Source: an uncultured Selenomonadales bacterium (GTDB lineage Bacteria > Bacillota > Negativicutes > Selenomonadales > Selenomonadaceae). From it: a DNA stretch of 47,931 nucleotides. Positions 33,745 to 40,703 of the stretch are shown here, in pieces (position 1 is the first letter of the stretch; each line of letters opens with the position of its first letter). The DNA lies in the NCBI GenBank assembly GCA_947304355.1, contig CAMZAX010000019.1, positions 1-47,931 on the forward strand, given 5' to 3'. The translations under genes were made by a program, and so were the position numbers. The notes under the pieces are model-generated. The model saw only the letters and a program-made list of their open reading frames with translations, made no database searches and had not been told where the DNA came from.

Positions 33745-33970
33745 GCACATAAAAATTTTTAGGAAGGAGATAAATTATGAGCTTCTCAACGAAGGTTTTA
33801 ATTGCGGCATTTATTATTGGATGTATATCTGGTAATGAAACGATAGGCATGATATGCATACTTGTAATGTTTGTTATATTTATTGCTGCAGCTGTAAGCA
33901 ATACATTAGAAGAAATCGGATGGGATGATGACGATAACAATAGTGGCGGCGGCGAATGAGGTGAATTCAA
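33725..33970 (+). repeat. 13-bp direct repeats flanking a small AT-rich insert
   Basis: GAGGTGAATTCAA occurs at 33725-33737 (end of purM) and 33958-33970 (before the purN stub), with a near copy GAGGTGTATTCAA at the ribosome-binding site of the intact purN gene. The DNA between the two exact copies, holding the 33777 gene, is clearly richer in A and T than both neighbours. Confidence 0.7.
33777..33959 (+). CDS. Small two-helix membrane protein
   Basis: A 60-residue protein with two adjoining hydrophobic stretches (roughly residues 6-20 and 24-43) and an acidic, glycine-rich tail (DDDDNNSGGGE). ATG 33777 has a good AAGGAG site preceded by AAAAATTTTT. Codon and base use differ strongly from the purine genes around it: many A/T-ending codons. 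Together with the flanking direct repeats this suggests a transferred insert. Function unknown; a toxin-like or bacteriocin-type peptide is possible but nothing in the sequence proves it. Confidence 0.6.
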   Translation: MSFSTKVLIAAFIIGCISGNETIGMICILVMFVIFIAAAVSNTLEEIGWDDDDNNSGGGE

Positions 33971-34056
33971 TGATTAAACTTGGCGCGCTGTGTTCGGGAC
34001 GCGGCAGCAACGTGACGTTGCATCCAATGGTCGCGCCTCAACATTGCACCGATTAA
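33970..34056 (+). pseudogene. Truncated copy of the purN 5' end
   Basis: A 28-codon frame starts MIKLGALCSGRGSN and then diverges to a stop. The first 14 codons nearly repeat the start of the intact gene at 34126. This stub keeps GSN, the usual PurN phosphate-loop residues, where the intact gene has GTD. It is a remnant of a duplication or replacement at the purM-purN junction. The following 60 bases contain an imperfect palindrome around CGCATGCG. Confidence 0.75.
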
Positions 34057-34125
34057 GCCAACCGCCCGCGCTTATACGCAACGCATGCGCATTGCTAGCT
34101 TCGTAATTTTAGGGAGGTGTATTCA

Positions 34126-35313
34126 ATGATTAAACTTGGCGTGCTGTGTTCGGGACGCGGCACAGATTTGCAGTCGATAATCGACGCGACGGCGAGCGGC
34201 TACCTTGCGGCGAAAGTTTCAATCGTCTTGACCGACAAGCCGAACGTCGGAGCTTTGGCGCGTGCCGAGGCGGCGGGTATTAAAAATATTTGCGTCGACA
34301 GAAAAAATTTCGCGAGCCGCGCGGATTTCGAGGCTGAACTGTTGCGGCACCTTAAAGGCGTCGACTTGGTTATCTTGGCGGGCTTCATGCGGATTTTGAG
34401 CGCGGACTTCGTTCGTCGCTACGAAGGGCGGCTGATGAATATTCACCCGTCGCTTTTGCCCGCGTTCCCCGGCGCGCACGCTCACCGCGACGTTTTGGCT
34501 TACGGCGCGAAGGTTTCGGGTTGCACTGTTCATTTCGTCGACGAGGGCACCGATACCGGACCGATTATCATGCAGGCGGCGGTTGAAGTCTTGGAGGACG
34601 ACACCGAAGAAACTTTGGCGGCGCGTGTCTTGGAGCAGGAGCACAAGATTTATCCGCAGGCGATTAAGCTTTTCATTGACGGGCGTCTGAAAATCGTCGG
34701 GCGCAGAGTTGAGATTGGAGGCGGCAAAATGAAAATCAAACGGGCATTAATCAGCGTGTCGAACAAAATCGACGTGGTGGACTTCGCGAAGAAACTCAGC
34801 AAGTGCGGCGTCGAGATAATCAGCACGGGCGGCACCGGCAAGGCGATTCGGGCAGCGGGCATTCCCGTCACCTACGTCAGCGATTTGACGGGCTTCCCCG
34901 AAATCATGAACGGGCGCGTCAAGACTCTCAACCCGAAAATCCACGGCGGCATCTTGGCTGTGCGCGACAATCCCGAACACGTCAAGCAGATGGCGGAAAA
35001 CGGTATCGAGCCGATTGATTTGGTCGTCGTCAACCTGTACCCGTTCAAGAAGACGATTCGCAAGCCGAACGTGACGCTGGAGGACGCGATTGAAAATATC
35101 GACATCGGCGGCCCCGCAATGATTCGGGCGGCGGCGAAGAACTTCAAATACGTGACGGTCGTTACAAACCCCGAACGCTACGACGAAATCGCCGCGCTGA
35201 TTAAAGAGCTTGGCGAAATCCCGCTTGACATCCGCAAGACGCTCGCGGCGGAAGCGTTCGCTCATACCGCTGACTACGACGCCGCGATAACGAAATATCT
35301 GTCCGAAGTCTGA
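34126..35313 (+). CDS. Fusion of GAR transformylase (PurN) and IMP cyclohydrolase (PurH N-domain)
   Basis: A 395-residue protein with two purine enzymes. Residues 1-195 are Pur[16 protein letters not shown], catalytic Asn105 and His107 in NIHPSLLP, and Asp143 in DEGTDTGP. Residues 202-395 are the IMP cyclohydrolase (MGS-fold) half of Pur[43 protein letters not shown] and [18 protein letters not shown]. The AICAR transformylase half of PurH is absent, so that step must be coded elsewhere. Within the fusion, GGAGG and ATG 34729 offer an internal start for a free cyclohydrolase, which suggests that two adjacent genes were joined by loss of the purN stop. ATG 34126 follows GGGAGG. Confidence 0.9.
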   Translation: MIKLGVLCSGRGTDLQSIIDATASGYLAAKVSIVLTDKPNVGALARAEAAGIKNICVDRKNFASRADFEAELLRHLKGVDLVILAGFMRILSADFVRRYEGRLMNIHPSLLPAFPGAHAHRDVLAYGAKVSGCTVHFVDEGTDTGPIIMQAAVEVLEDDTEETLAARVLEQEHKIYPQAIKLFIDGRLKIVGRRVEIGGGKMKIKRALISVSNKIDVVDFAKKLSKCGVEIISTGGTGKAIRAAGIPVTYVSDLTGFPEIMNGRVKTLNPKIHGGILAVRDNPEHVKQMAENGIEPIDLVVVNLYPFKKTIRKPNVTLEDAIENIDIGGPAMIRAAAKNFKYVTVVTNPERYDEIAALIKELGEIPLDIRKTLAAEAFAHTADYDAAITKYLSEV

Positions 35314-35333
35314 ATCGTTCGTTGCAATCTAAA

Positions 35334-35368
35334 AGCCTCTCGACGCGCGCCGAGGGGCTGTTTTATTT
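35334..35368 (+). terminator. Terminator of the purine cluster
   Basis: Stem AGCCTCTCG (35334-35342) with CGAGGGGCT (35351-35359), one wobble pair, followed by GTTTTATTTT. Confidence 0.8.
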
Positions 35369-35394
35369 TGCGCAAAAAAATATCGCCGACAAAA

Positions 35395-35958
35395 CTAATC
35401 TTGCTTGTCAGCGATTGTGTTGGCGGCTTCGACGAGGAGATTTTTCGCGATAGTCAAAGCTTTGTCGTCGTGTTCAAAGTTACAGGCTCTCGACAAGCTG
35501 TCGGCGAATTTCTCCAGAGCCCTGATGATTCTGCATGCTTCGTCGTATTCGATGCCGAAAAGTTCATTGCCGAGCGCATACGGCGCGAAGATTTCGTAGC
35601 AAACCTGTTCAAACAGGCGAGCAACTTTGCGCGGGAGCAAAACCGTTTTATAAAAATCTTTACGGTTCAAACCTTTGATTTGCGGCAAGCGTCCTTCCGG
35701 AGCGTGGCTGTGCCCGATTTTGACGACGTTGAAGTTGTCTTTCATGTGAGCAACGTAAACACTTGCGGGCGTGAATTGCCCGGCGACGCGTTTGGGATTT
35801 TTTGTCTTCGTGGGTTTGGCGACGACGGGCGCGACGGAATAGTAGCCGTGTTTGCGAATCGACGGCAGAACCTCGTGATAGACCCAACGCTGGAATTCAA
35901 GAGCTTCTTTTTTGCGGCCGCGAATGTACAATGTAAGTGCAACAAGTGAAAAACTCAT
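35395..35958 (-). pseudogene. Truncated Bro-N / GIY-YIG-like phage antirepressor
   Basis: A 187-residue frame. Residues 17-42 are the end of a Bro-N domain (EFQRWVYHEVLPSIRKHGYY); the first half of that domain is missing. Residues 66-155 resemble the T5orf172 GIY-YIG-like domain (VYVAHMKDNFNVVKIGHS and a later ELFGIEYDEACRII). The first residues (MSFSLVALTL) are coded by the end of the IS30-type remnant (35934-35958), so the gene was cut by that insertion and now starts inside it, without a clear ribosome-binding site. It is a prophage remnant; DNA composition is lower in GC than the neighbours. Confidence 0.75.
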
Positions 35959-36374
35959 AGTTTCCTGCTAAGATGTTTATAACTCAAAGAAAGCAGGGAG
36001 CACCATGAGTTACAATCATCTTAGCATAACGGAGCGCGAATTGATAGCGATTTATCGCGCTGAAGGAAAATCAATCTTCAAAATCGCTAAGCTACCGGGC
36101 AGACACAAGAAATGTCGCCCGAACAAATTGCCAATCGTCTCAAGCAAAAGGCTACGTTTCTAATCGCGGCAAAATCCCGATAAGTCACGAGTTATCGGAA
36201 AGACCTTTTGCGTCAAATGAGCGAATCCGACGTGGCGATTGGAAAGGTTACGACTTCACGAAACTCAGCGATGAAGACTTACAAAAAGTCGTTGACTTAA
36301 TCAATCACCGTCCCAGAAAATGTTTGAGTTATAGAACACCTGCTGAAGTTTACTTTTCAACGCTGTTGCACTTA
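35934..36374 (+). mobile_element. Internally deleted IS30-family element
   Basis: About 441 bp between inverted ends TAAGTGCAACA (35934-35944) and TGTTGCACTTA (36364-36374). ATG 36005 behind AGGGAG starts the IS30 helix-turn-helix part, MSYNHLSITERELIAIYRAE, which soon runs out of frame. MSPEQIANRLK (near 36112) comes from the middle of the transposase. A last fragment gives DFTKLSDEDLQKVVDLIN and HRPRKCLSYRTPAEVYF, stopping at 36380. Most of the DDE core is gone, so the copy is dead on its own but keeps both ends and could move if a full copy supplies transposase. Confidence 0.8.
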
Positions 36375-36388
36375 GCTTGACTATTCAA

Positions 36389-36455
36389 GGCACCCAAAGA
36401 AAAAGTAGCAAAAAGAAAGGGCACCGCCGCACGCAACATCCTGTTGCTGACGCGG
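36389..36455 (-). repeat. Dispersed hairpin repeat, copy 2
   Basis: The 29-bp hairpin core at 36427-36455 is identical, in reverse, to 5909-5937. The adjoining A/G-rich stretch mirrors the C/T-rich flank of copy 1. The rest of this gap, to 36514, is GC-rich DNA (GGCGGCGGCCGCC) in which I see no gene. Confidence 0.75.
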
Positions 36456-36514
36456 CGGCGGCCGCCGTCCGTGGCGGCCTCTGATTCGTTCGTGTGCACC
36501 TCAAGATTCGCGGC

Positions 36515-36543
36515 TTGCTTTTATCCCGCGTGCCATTTAAAAT
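36515..36543 (+). promoter_or_regulatory. Promoter of the YgbA-like gene
   Basis: TTGCTT (36515-36520), a 17-base spacer and TAAAAT (36538-36543), about 30 bases before the start codon. Confidence 0.5.
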
Positions 36544-36573
36544 GAATTAACTACACGCGAAAGGATTTTGAAC

Positions 36574-37077
36574 ATGGGAATATTCGACAAGGTGAAAGAC
36601 AAAGTCAAAAGCATCCTGCCCAAGCGCAAGGAGCCCGAACTCAAAAACACCGTCCCGAAGGAAAAGGAAACCATTCGCAAGACGTTCGGCGAATATTGCA
36701 ACGCGAATCACGGCACCGAAGGCGGCAAGCTCTGCGCCAAATGCACCGCCGTCCTGTCGACCGTCATGATAAAAATCAGCCGCTGCCCCTACGGTATCGG
36801 CAAGCCCATTTGCGAACAATGCGAAACTCCTTGCTTCGGCGAACGCTTTACCAACGAGTTCACGACAATCATGAAGGGCGGACAGAAAAAAATGTTGCTG
36901 TCCCACCCGATTATGGCGGTCAAGCACAAGCTCAAAGGTCTCGGCGCGGAATACGCCAAAATGCAACGCGACAAGAAATCGACCGACAAACAGAAGGAAG
37001 ACGCCGAAAAAGTCAAAGCCAAGTTCGCCAACGCAACTCGCTCGCCGAAAAAAGCCAAGAAGCGCAAGAAGAAGTAA
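36574..37077 (+). CDS. YgbA/nitrous-oxide-stimulated-promoter family protein
   Basis: A 167-residue protein matching the YgbA_NO family, known for nitric-oxide-inducible expression in E. coli but of unclear function. The cysteine pattern is complete: Cys42, CAKC (54 and 57), RCPYGIGKPICEQCETPC (71, 80, 83, 87), followed by the family end KMLLSHPIMAVKHKLKGLG. It probably binds a metal or Fe-S cluster. The last 45 residues are lysine-rich and look disordered, an addition relative to YgbA. I start it at ATG 36574, with AAGGA eight bases upstream. It is monocistronic, ending at a heptamer array and terminator. Confidence 0.82.
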   Translation: MGIFDKVKDKVKSILPKRKEPELKNTVPKEKETIRKTFGEYCNANHGTEGGKLCAKCTAVLSTVMIKISRCPYGIGKPICEQCETPCFGERFTNEFTTIMKGGQKKMLLSHPIMAVKHKLKGLGAEYAKMQRDKKSTDKQKEDAEKVKAKFANATRSPKKAKKRKKK

Positions 37078-37099
37078 GGGACAAGGGACAAGGGACAAG
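37078..37099 (+). repeat. Heptamer array after the YgbA-like gene
   Basis: Three perfect GGGACAA copies plus one base, starting on the base after the stop codon and ending just before the terminator. Confidence 0.92.
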
Positions 37100-37104
37100 A
37101 AAAA

Positions 37105-37131
37105 AGCGGGTGTCGTACCCGCTAAATTTTT
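37105..37131. terminator. Shared terminator between ygbA-like gene and thiD
   Basis: Stem AGCGGGT (37105-37111) with ACCCGCT (37117-37123), followed on the plus strand by AAATTTTTTT and on the minus strand by TTTTTTCTTG, so it can serve both converging genes. Confidence 0.82.
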
Positions 37132-37132
37132 T

Positions 37133-37930
37133 TCAGTCGTTGAAGTCGACGCCGCGCAGATTGTAGCCGTGGTCAAGCGGACCGTTGCCTTTGCCGAGTT
37201 CAAGACCGCTCATCAGCGCGCCCGTCAAGTAAGCCTTTGCACGCCCGACGGAAGTTTTCAAGTCATAACCCTTCGCAAGGTTGGCGGCAATCGCCGAGCT
37301 CAACGTGCAACCCGTGCCGTGCGTGTTCTTCGTGTCGACGCGTTGACCGTGAAACCATTCGCCCGCGCCGTCGTAAAGATAATCGTTGGCGTCGCTGAAT
37401 CCGTGTCCGCCCTTCGCCAACACGGCGCAACCGTATTCGTCGTGAAGAATCTGCGCGGCACTTTCCATGTCAGCCGGCGTGGAAAATTTTTTTTGCGTTA
37501 TCGCCTCAAGTTCGGGCAAGTTTGGCGTGACAACCGTCGCCAACGGAAACAGTTCGGCTTGCAGAGTTTTAACGGCGTCCGCGTCAATCAGTCGCGCGCC
37601 CGAAGTCGCAATCATCACCGGGTCGACGACGATGTTTTTCGCCGCACGGAAGCGCAACTTCGCCGCAATGATTTTTATCAGCTCCGCCGAAGACACCATG
37701 CCGATTTTCACGGCGTCGGGCTCAATGTCCTCAAAAATCGCGTCGAGTTGGTCAGCCAAAAATTCAGCCGTCGTGTTGCGCACCGAACGCACTCCGCACG
37801 TATTTTGCGCCGTCAAAGCCGTTATCGCGCTCATGCCGTAGACGCCGTTCGCCAAAAAAGTTTTCAGGTCGGCTTGAATGCCCGCGCCGCCCGAACTGTC
37901 CGAACCTGCAATCGTCAATGCAGTTTTCAT
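37133..37930 (-). CDS. thiD: Hydroxymethylpyrimidine (phosphate) kinase
   Basis: A 265-residue ribokinase-fold enzyme of thiamine synthesis that phosphorylates HMP and HMP-P. The start ALTIAGSDSSGGAGIQADLKTF and the GTGCTLSSAIAANLAKG anion hole are diagnostic. GAGG lies before ATG 37930, overlapping the end of proS. It is the last gene of the AAA-proS-thiD run. Confidence 0.93.
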   Translation of the reverse strand: MKTALTIAGSDSSGGAGIQADLKTFLANGVYGMSAITALTAQNTCGVRSVRNTTAEFLADQLDAIFEDIEPDAVKIGMVSSAELIKIIAAKLRFRAAKNIVVDPVMIATSGARLIDADAVKTLQAELFPLATVVTPNLPELEAITQKKFSTPADMESAAQILHDEYGCAVLAKGGHGFSDANDYLYDGAGEWFHGQRVDTKNTHGTGCTLSSAIAANLAKGYDLKTSVGRAKAYLTGALMSGLELGKGNGPLDHGYNLRGVDFND

Positions 37931-39646
37931 TTACAAAGTCCTCAAGAGTTCCAAAATTTTTTCAACGCACTCGTCGCGCCCGAAGTTCAAGAATTCGCCG
38001 CTGCGCCGCACTTTGACTTCGACGTTGCCGCCGGCAAGAGTCTTCGGGCTTATCGTCACGCGCAACGGGTAGCCAATGAGGTCGCAATCTTTGAACTTGA
38101 CGCCCGCGCGTTCAAATCTGTCGTCAAGCAGAGCGTCGACGCCCGCCGATATCAGCTCGGCGTAAATTTTTTTGGCAAAAGTAAGTTGTGCATCGTCCTT
38201 GGCATTGACGGGCACGACGACGACTTCAAACGGCGCGATAGCCCTCGGCCAAATGATTCCGTCCGCGTCGTTGTTCTGTTCGATAGCCGCCGCCATCGTC
38301 CGCCCGACGCCGATACCGTAACAGCCCATCTCGAACGGTTTGACTTTGCCGTCTTCGTCAAGGAAGGTCGCGTGCAACGACTCCGAATATTTTCTGCCGA
38401 GAGTGAAGACTTGTCCGACTTCAATGCCGCGTGTCATCTTCAACGGCGCGCCGCAATGCGGGCAGGGGTCGCCGACTTGCACCATGCGAATATCGGCGAC
38501 GATAATTTTTTTCGCGTCGAAGTCTCTGCGCGGCGTCACGTTGACAAAATGCGCGTCAACCTCGTTGGCACCGGCGACGGCGTTTGACATCATCATTACG
38601 CTTTGGTCGACGACGACAATCGCGCGGTCGTTCAAGCCAATCGGGCTCATGAAACCCGCGACGCTGCCCGCCGCCGTAATCAGCTTGTCGCCCGCCATGT
38701 AAAGATGATTCGCGCCCTCGACGGCGTTGATAACCTTGATCTCGTTGACTTCGTGGTCGCCGCGCACGAACGCAACAATCAGCCGCTCGTCGTCGTCCAT
38801 GAACGCAACCGCCTTAATCGTCTTTTCAATCGGCACGCCCAAAAAATTTTTGACAAGCTCAATCGTGTGACAATCGGGCGTCAAAACTTTTTTCAGCGGG
38901 CGCAGTTCTTCGGGCTCGGCTTGAATAAGTTTAAGCTCGGCCTTTTCGTCGCTCGCCGCGTAGTCGCACGCTTCGCAATAAGCAATGGACGATTCGCCGC
39001 TTGGAGCCAAGACCGTGAACTCGTGGGAATGCCCGCCGCCGATTGCGCCGTTGTCCGCCTCGACTGCGCGGAACTGCAAACCGCAACGTTTAAAGACGCG
39101 GCTGTAGGCGTCGTACATTTTTTCGTAGGAAATGTTCATGCCGTTTACGTCGCGGTCGAAGGAATACAAATCCTTCATGACGAATTCGCGGCTGCGCATG
39201 AGACCGAAGCGCGGGCGAATCTCGTCGCGATATTTGTTTTGGATTTGATACAGCATGAGCGGCAGTTGTTTATAGGAGCGCACCTCGTCGCGAATCAGCG
39301 TCGTAATCATTTCTTCATGCGTCGGACCGAGCGCGAACTCTCTGCCGTGACGGTCTTTAAGGCGCATCATTTCGTCGCCATAAACTGCCCAGCGTCCGGA
39401 TTCCTGCCACATTTCGGCGGGCTGAACGATCGGCATCATGATTTCCTGACCGCCCTTGGCGTCCATTTCCTCGCGAATGATTTGCATGATTTTTTTCATG
39501 GTGCGCCAACCGAGCGGCAGATAGGAATAGAGACCACCCGCCGCCTTGCGAATGAGACCGGCGCGATACATCAGCTTGTGACTGACAAGTTCGGCTTCTG
39601 CGGGCGACTCGCGGAGGGTCGGCGCGTAAAGTTGTGTTGCTTTCAA
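37931..39646 (-). CDS. proS: Prolyl-tRNA synthetase
   Basis: A 571-residue bacterial-type ProRS charging tRNA-Pro. It contains the N-terminal TLRESPAEAELVSHKLMYRAGLIR, class II motifs (PRFGLMRSREFVMKDLYSF, and ESLHATFLDE with GCYGIGVGRTMAA), and the YbaK-like editing insertion in the middle. I start it at TTG 39646, with GAGG eight bases upstream, giving the usual MKATQLYAPTLRE; GTG 39655 lies in the ribosome-binding site. The stop abuts thiD. Confidence 0.95.
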   Translation of the reverse strand: MKATQLYAPTLRESPAEAELVSHKLMYRAGLIRKAAGGLYSYLPLGWRTMKKIMQIIREEMDAKGGQEIMMPIVQPAEMWQESGRWAVYGDEMMRLKDRHGREFALGPTHEEMITTLIRDEVRSYKQLPLMLYQIQNKYRDEIRPRFGLMRSREFVMKDLYSFDRDVNGMNISYEKMYDAYSRVFKRCGLQFRAVEADNGAIGGGHSHEFTVLAPSGESSIAYCEACDYAASDEKAELKLIQAEPEELRPLKKVLTPDCHTIELVKNFLGVPIEKTIKAVAFMDDDERLIVAFVRGDHEVNEIKVINAVEGANHLYMAGDKLITAAGSVAGFMSPIGLNDRAIVVVDQSVMMMSNAVAGANEVDAHFVNVTPRRDFDAKKIIVADIRMVQVGDPCPHCGAPLKMTRGIEVGQVFTLGRKYSESLHATFLDEDGKVKPFEMGCYGIGVGRTMAAAIEQNNDADGIIWPRAIAPFEVVVVPVNAKDDAQLTFAKKIYAELISAGVDALLDDRFERAGVKFKDCDLIGYPLRVTISPKTLAGGNVEVKVRRSGEFLNFGRDECVEKILELLRTL

Positions 39647-39675
39647 AATGTTCACCTCAGAAAAATTTTATTTCA

Positions 39676-39752
39676 AGGGGAAAGGGACAAGGGATAAGGG
39701 ACAAGTTAAAAATCAAATCTCTTGTCCCTTGTCCCATGTTCCTTGTCCCTTA
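39676..39752 (+). repeat. Inverted heptamer array reaching into the AAA ATPase gene
   Basis: GGGACAA/GGGATAA units (39676-39704), an AT-rich centre, then TTGTCCC-type units (39721-39750). The arms are complementary over about 20 bp. The right part codes for the last residues of the minus-strand AAA gene. Confidence 0.9.
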
Positions 39753-40588
39753 TTAGCGCGTTTGCTCGCCAAAATATTTTCAACCGCCTCGAAGACAAGC
39801 GACTTGTCCAACGCGTCCAGTTGCAGGCGGGCGGCTTTGAAGGCGGCGTTCAACATTGCGTTGGAGATATCGGAGCCGCTGATTCCGTCGAATTTTTTTG
39901 CAAGCTCGTCGAAGTCAAGATTGTTGGGGACTTCGTGTGGCGTGTACATGCGCCAAAGTTTTCGACGGCAGTCTTCGTCGGGCAACGTGAACTTGACGTG
40001 AATCGAAATGCGGCGCATGAACGCCGGGTCGAAGTTCTCAATAAAATTTGTCGCGAAGATGATGAAGTCTTGGAACTCGTTCATGAGCATTAGCATAACC
40101 GAACGCGTCTGATTGACGCTGACATCAACCGCCTGCGTCATGTTGGTCACGCGCTTGCTTAGGATTGCGTCGGCCTCGTCGAAAAATAAAATGCTGTCGG
40201 ACGCCTTCGCCGCCTCGAACGCCTTGCGAATATTTTTTGGCGTCTCGCCAACGTATTTCGATTCGATGTCGGCGTAATTGACGATTAAAATTTTTCTGCC
40301 GAGTTCGCGGGCAATGGCGTGCGCTGCCATGGTTTTGCCCGTTCCCGGCGCGCCGTACAGGTTGATTCCGATTCGTCGCGAAAATTTGTGCGTGTGCTTA
40401 AATCCCCACAGCTCGAACACGCGATGAGAATTTTCCGAGTAAGTCGCCACGTCCAGGATTTGCGCCTTGACTTCGGCGGGCAAAATTATTTCGTCCAACG
40501 ACCACTTCGGCTCTTCGGGTATGAAAACTTCTTCGACCTGCGCGGCGGGCTTTGACGGCTCGGCGGCTTTTTTAGGTGTAATCGGCAT
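39713..40588 (-). CDS. AAA-family ATPase
   Basis: A 291-residue single-domain AAA protein of the Ycf46/FtsH-like type. Walker A GAPGTGKT at residues 79-86, Walker B LFFDEAD near 134-140, and the sensor/arginine-finger region FATNFIENFDPAFMRRI. The N-terminal 30 residues are a proline- and alanine-rich leader; there is no protease or membrane domain. I start it at ATG 40588 behind GGGAGGTGA. The last 12 or so residues (NKGQGTWDKGQEI) are coded by GGGACAA heptamers, so the repeat has extended or replaced the natural C terminus. Its partner or substrate is unknown; it is divergent from recG. Confidence 0.82.
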   Translation of the reverse strand: MPITPKKAAEPSKPAAQVEEVFIPEEPKWSLDEIILPAEVKAQILDVATYSENSHRVFELWGFKHTHKFSRRIGINLYGAPGTGKTMAAHAIARELGRKILIVNYADIESKYVGETPKNIRKAFEAAKASDSILFFDEADAILSKRVTNMTQAVDVSVNQTRSVMLMLMNEFQDFIIFATNFIENFDPAFMRRISIHVKFTLPDEDCRRKLWRMYTPHEVPNNLDFDELAKKFDGISGSDISNAMLNAAFKAARLQLDALDKSLVFEAVENILASKRANKGQGTWDKGQEI

Positions 40589-40645
40589 TGCTGTCACCTC
40601 CCAAAATTTTTGTGATAAATTCTGCCTTGGCGGCGCGTTCCCTGC

Positions 40646-40674
40646 TTGAAATAAAATCGGCGGCGAAATATAAT
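40646..40674 (+). promoter_or_regulatory. Promoter of recG
   Basis: TTGAAA (40646-40651), a 17-base spacer and TATAAT (40669-40674), then AAAAATTTTT (40681-40690) and the GGAGG site. Confidence 0.75.
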
Positions 40675-40703
40675 CGACGCAAAAATTTTTCGGAGGACGA
40701 GCC

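Noticed and set aside
36456-36514. Gene in the GC-rich gap before the YgbA-like gene
   Set aside because: Short frames only, no ribosome-binding site, and the DNA is mostly repeat-like GGC runs.
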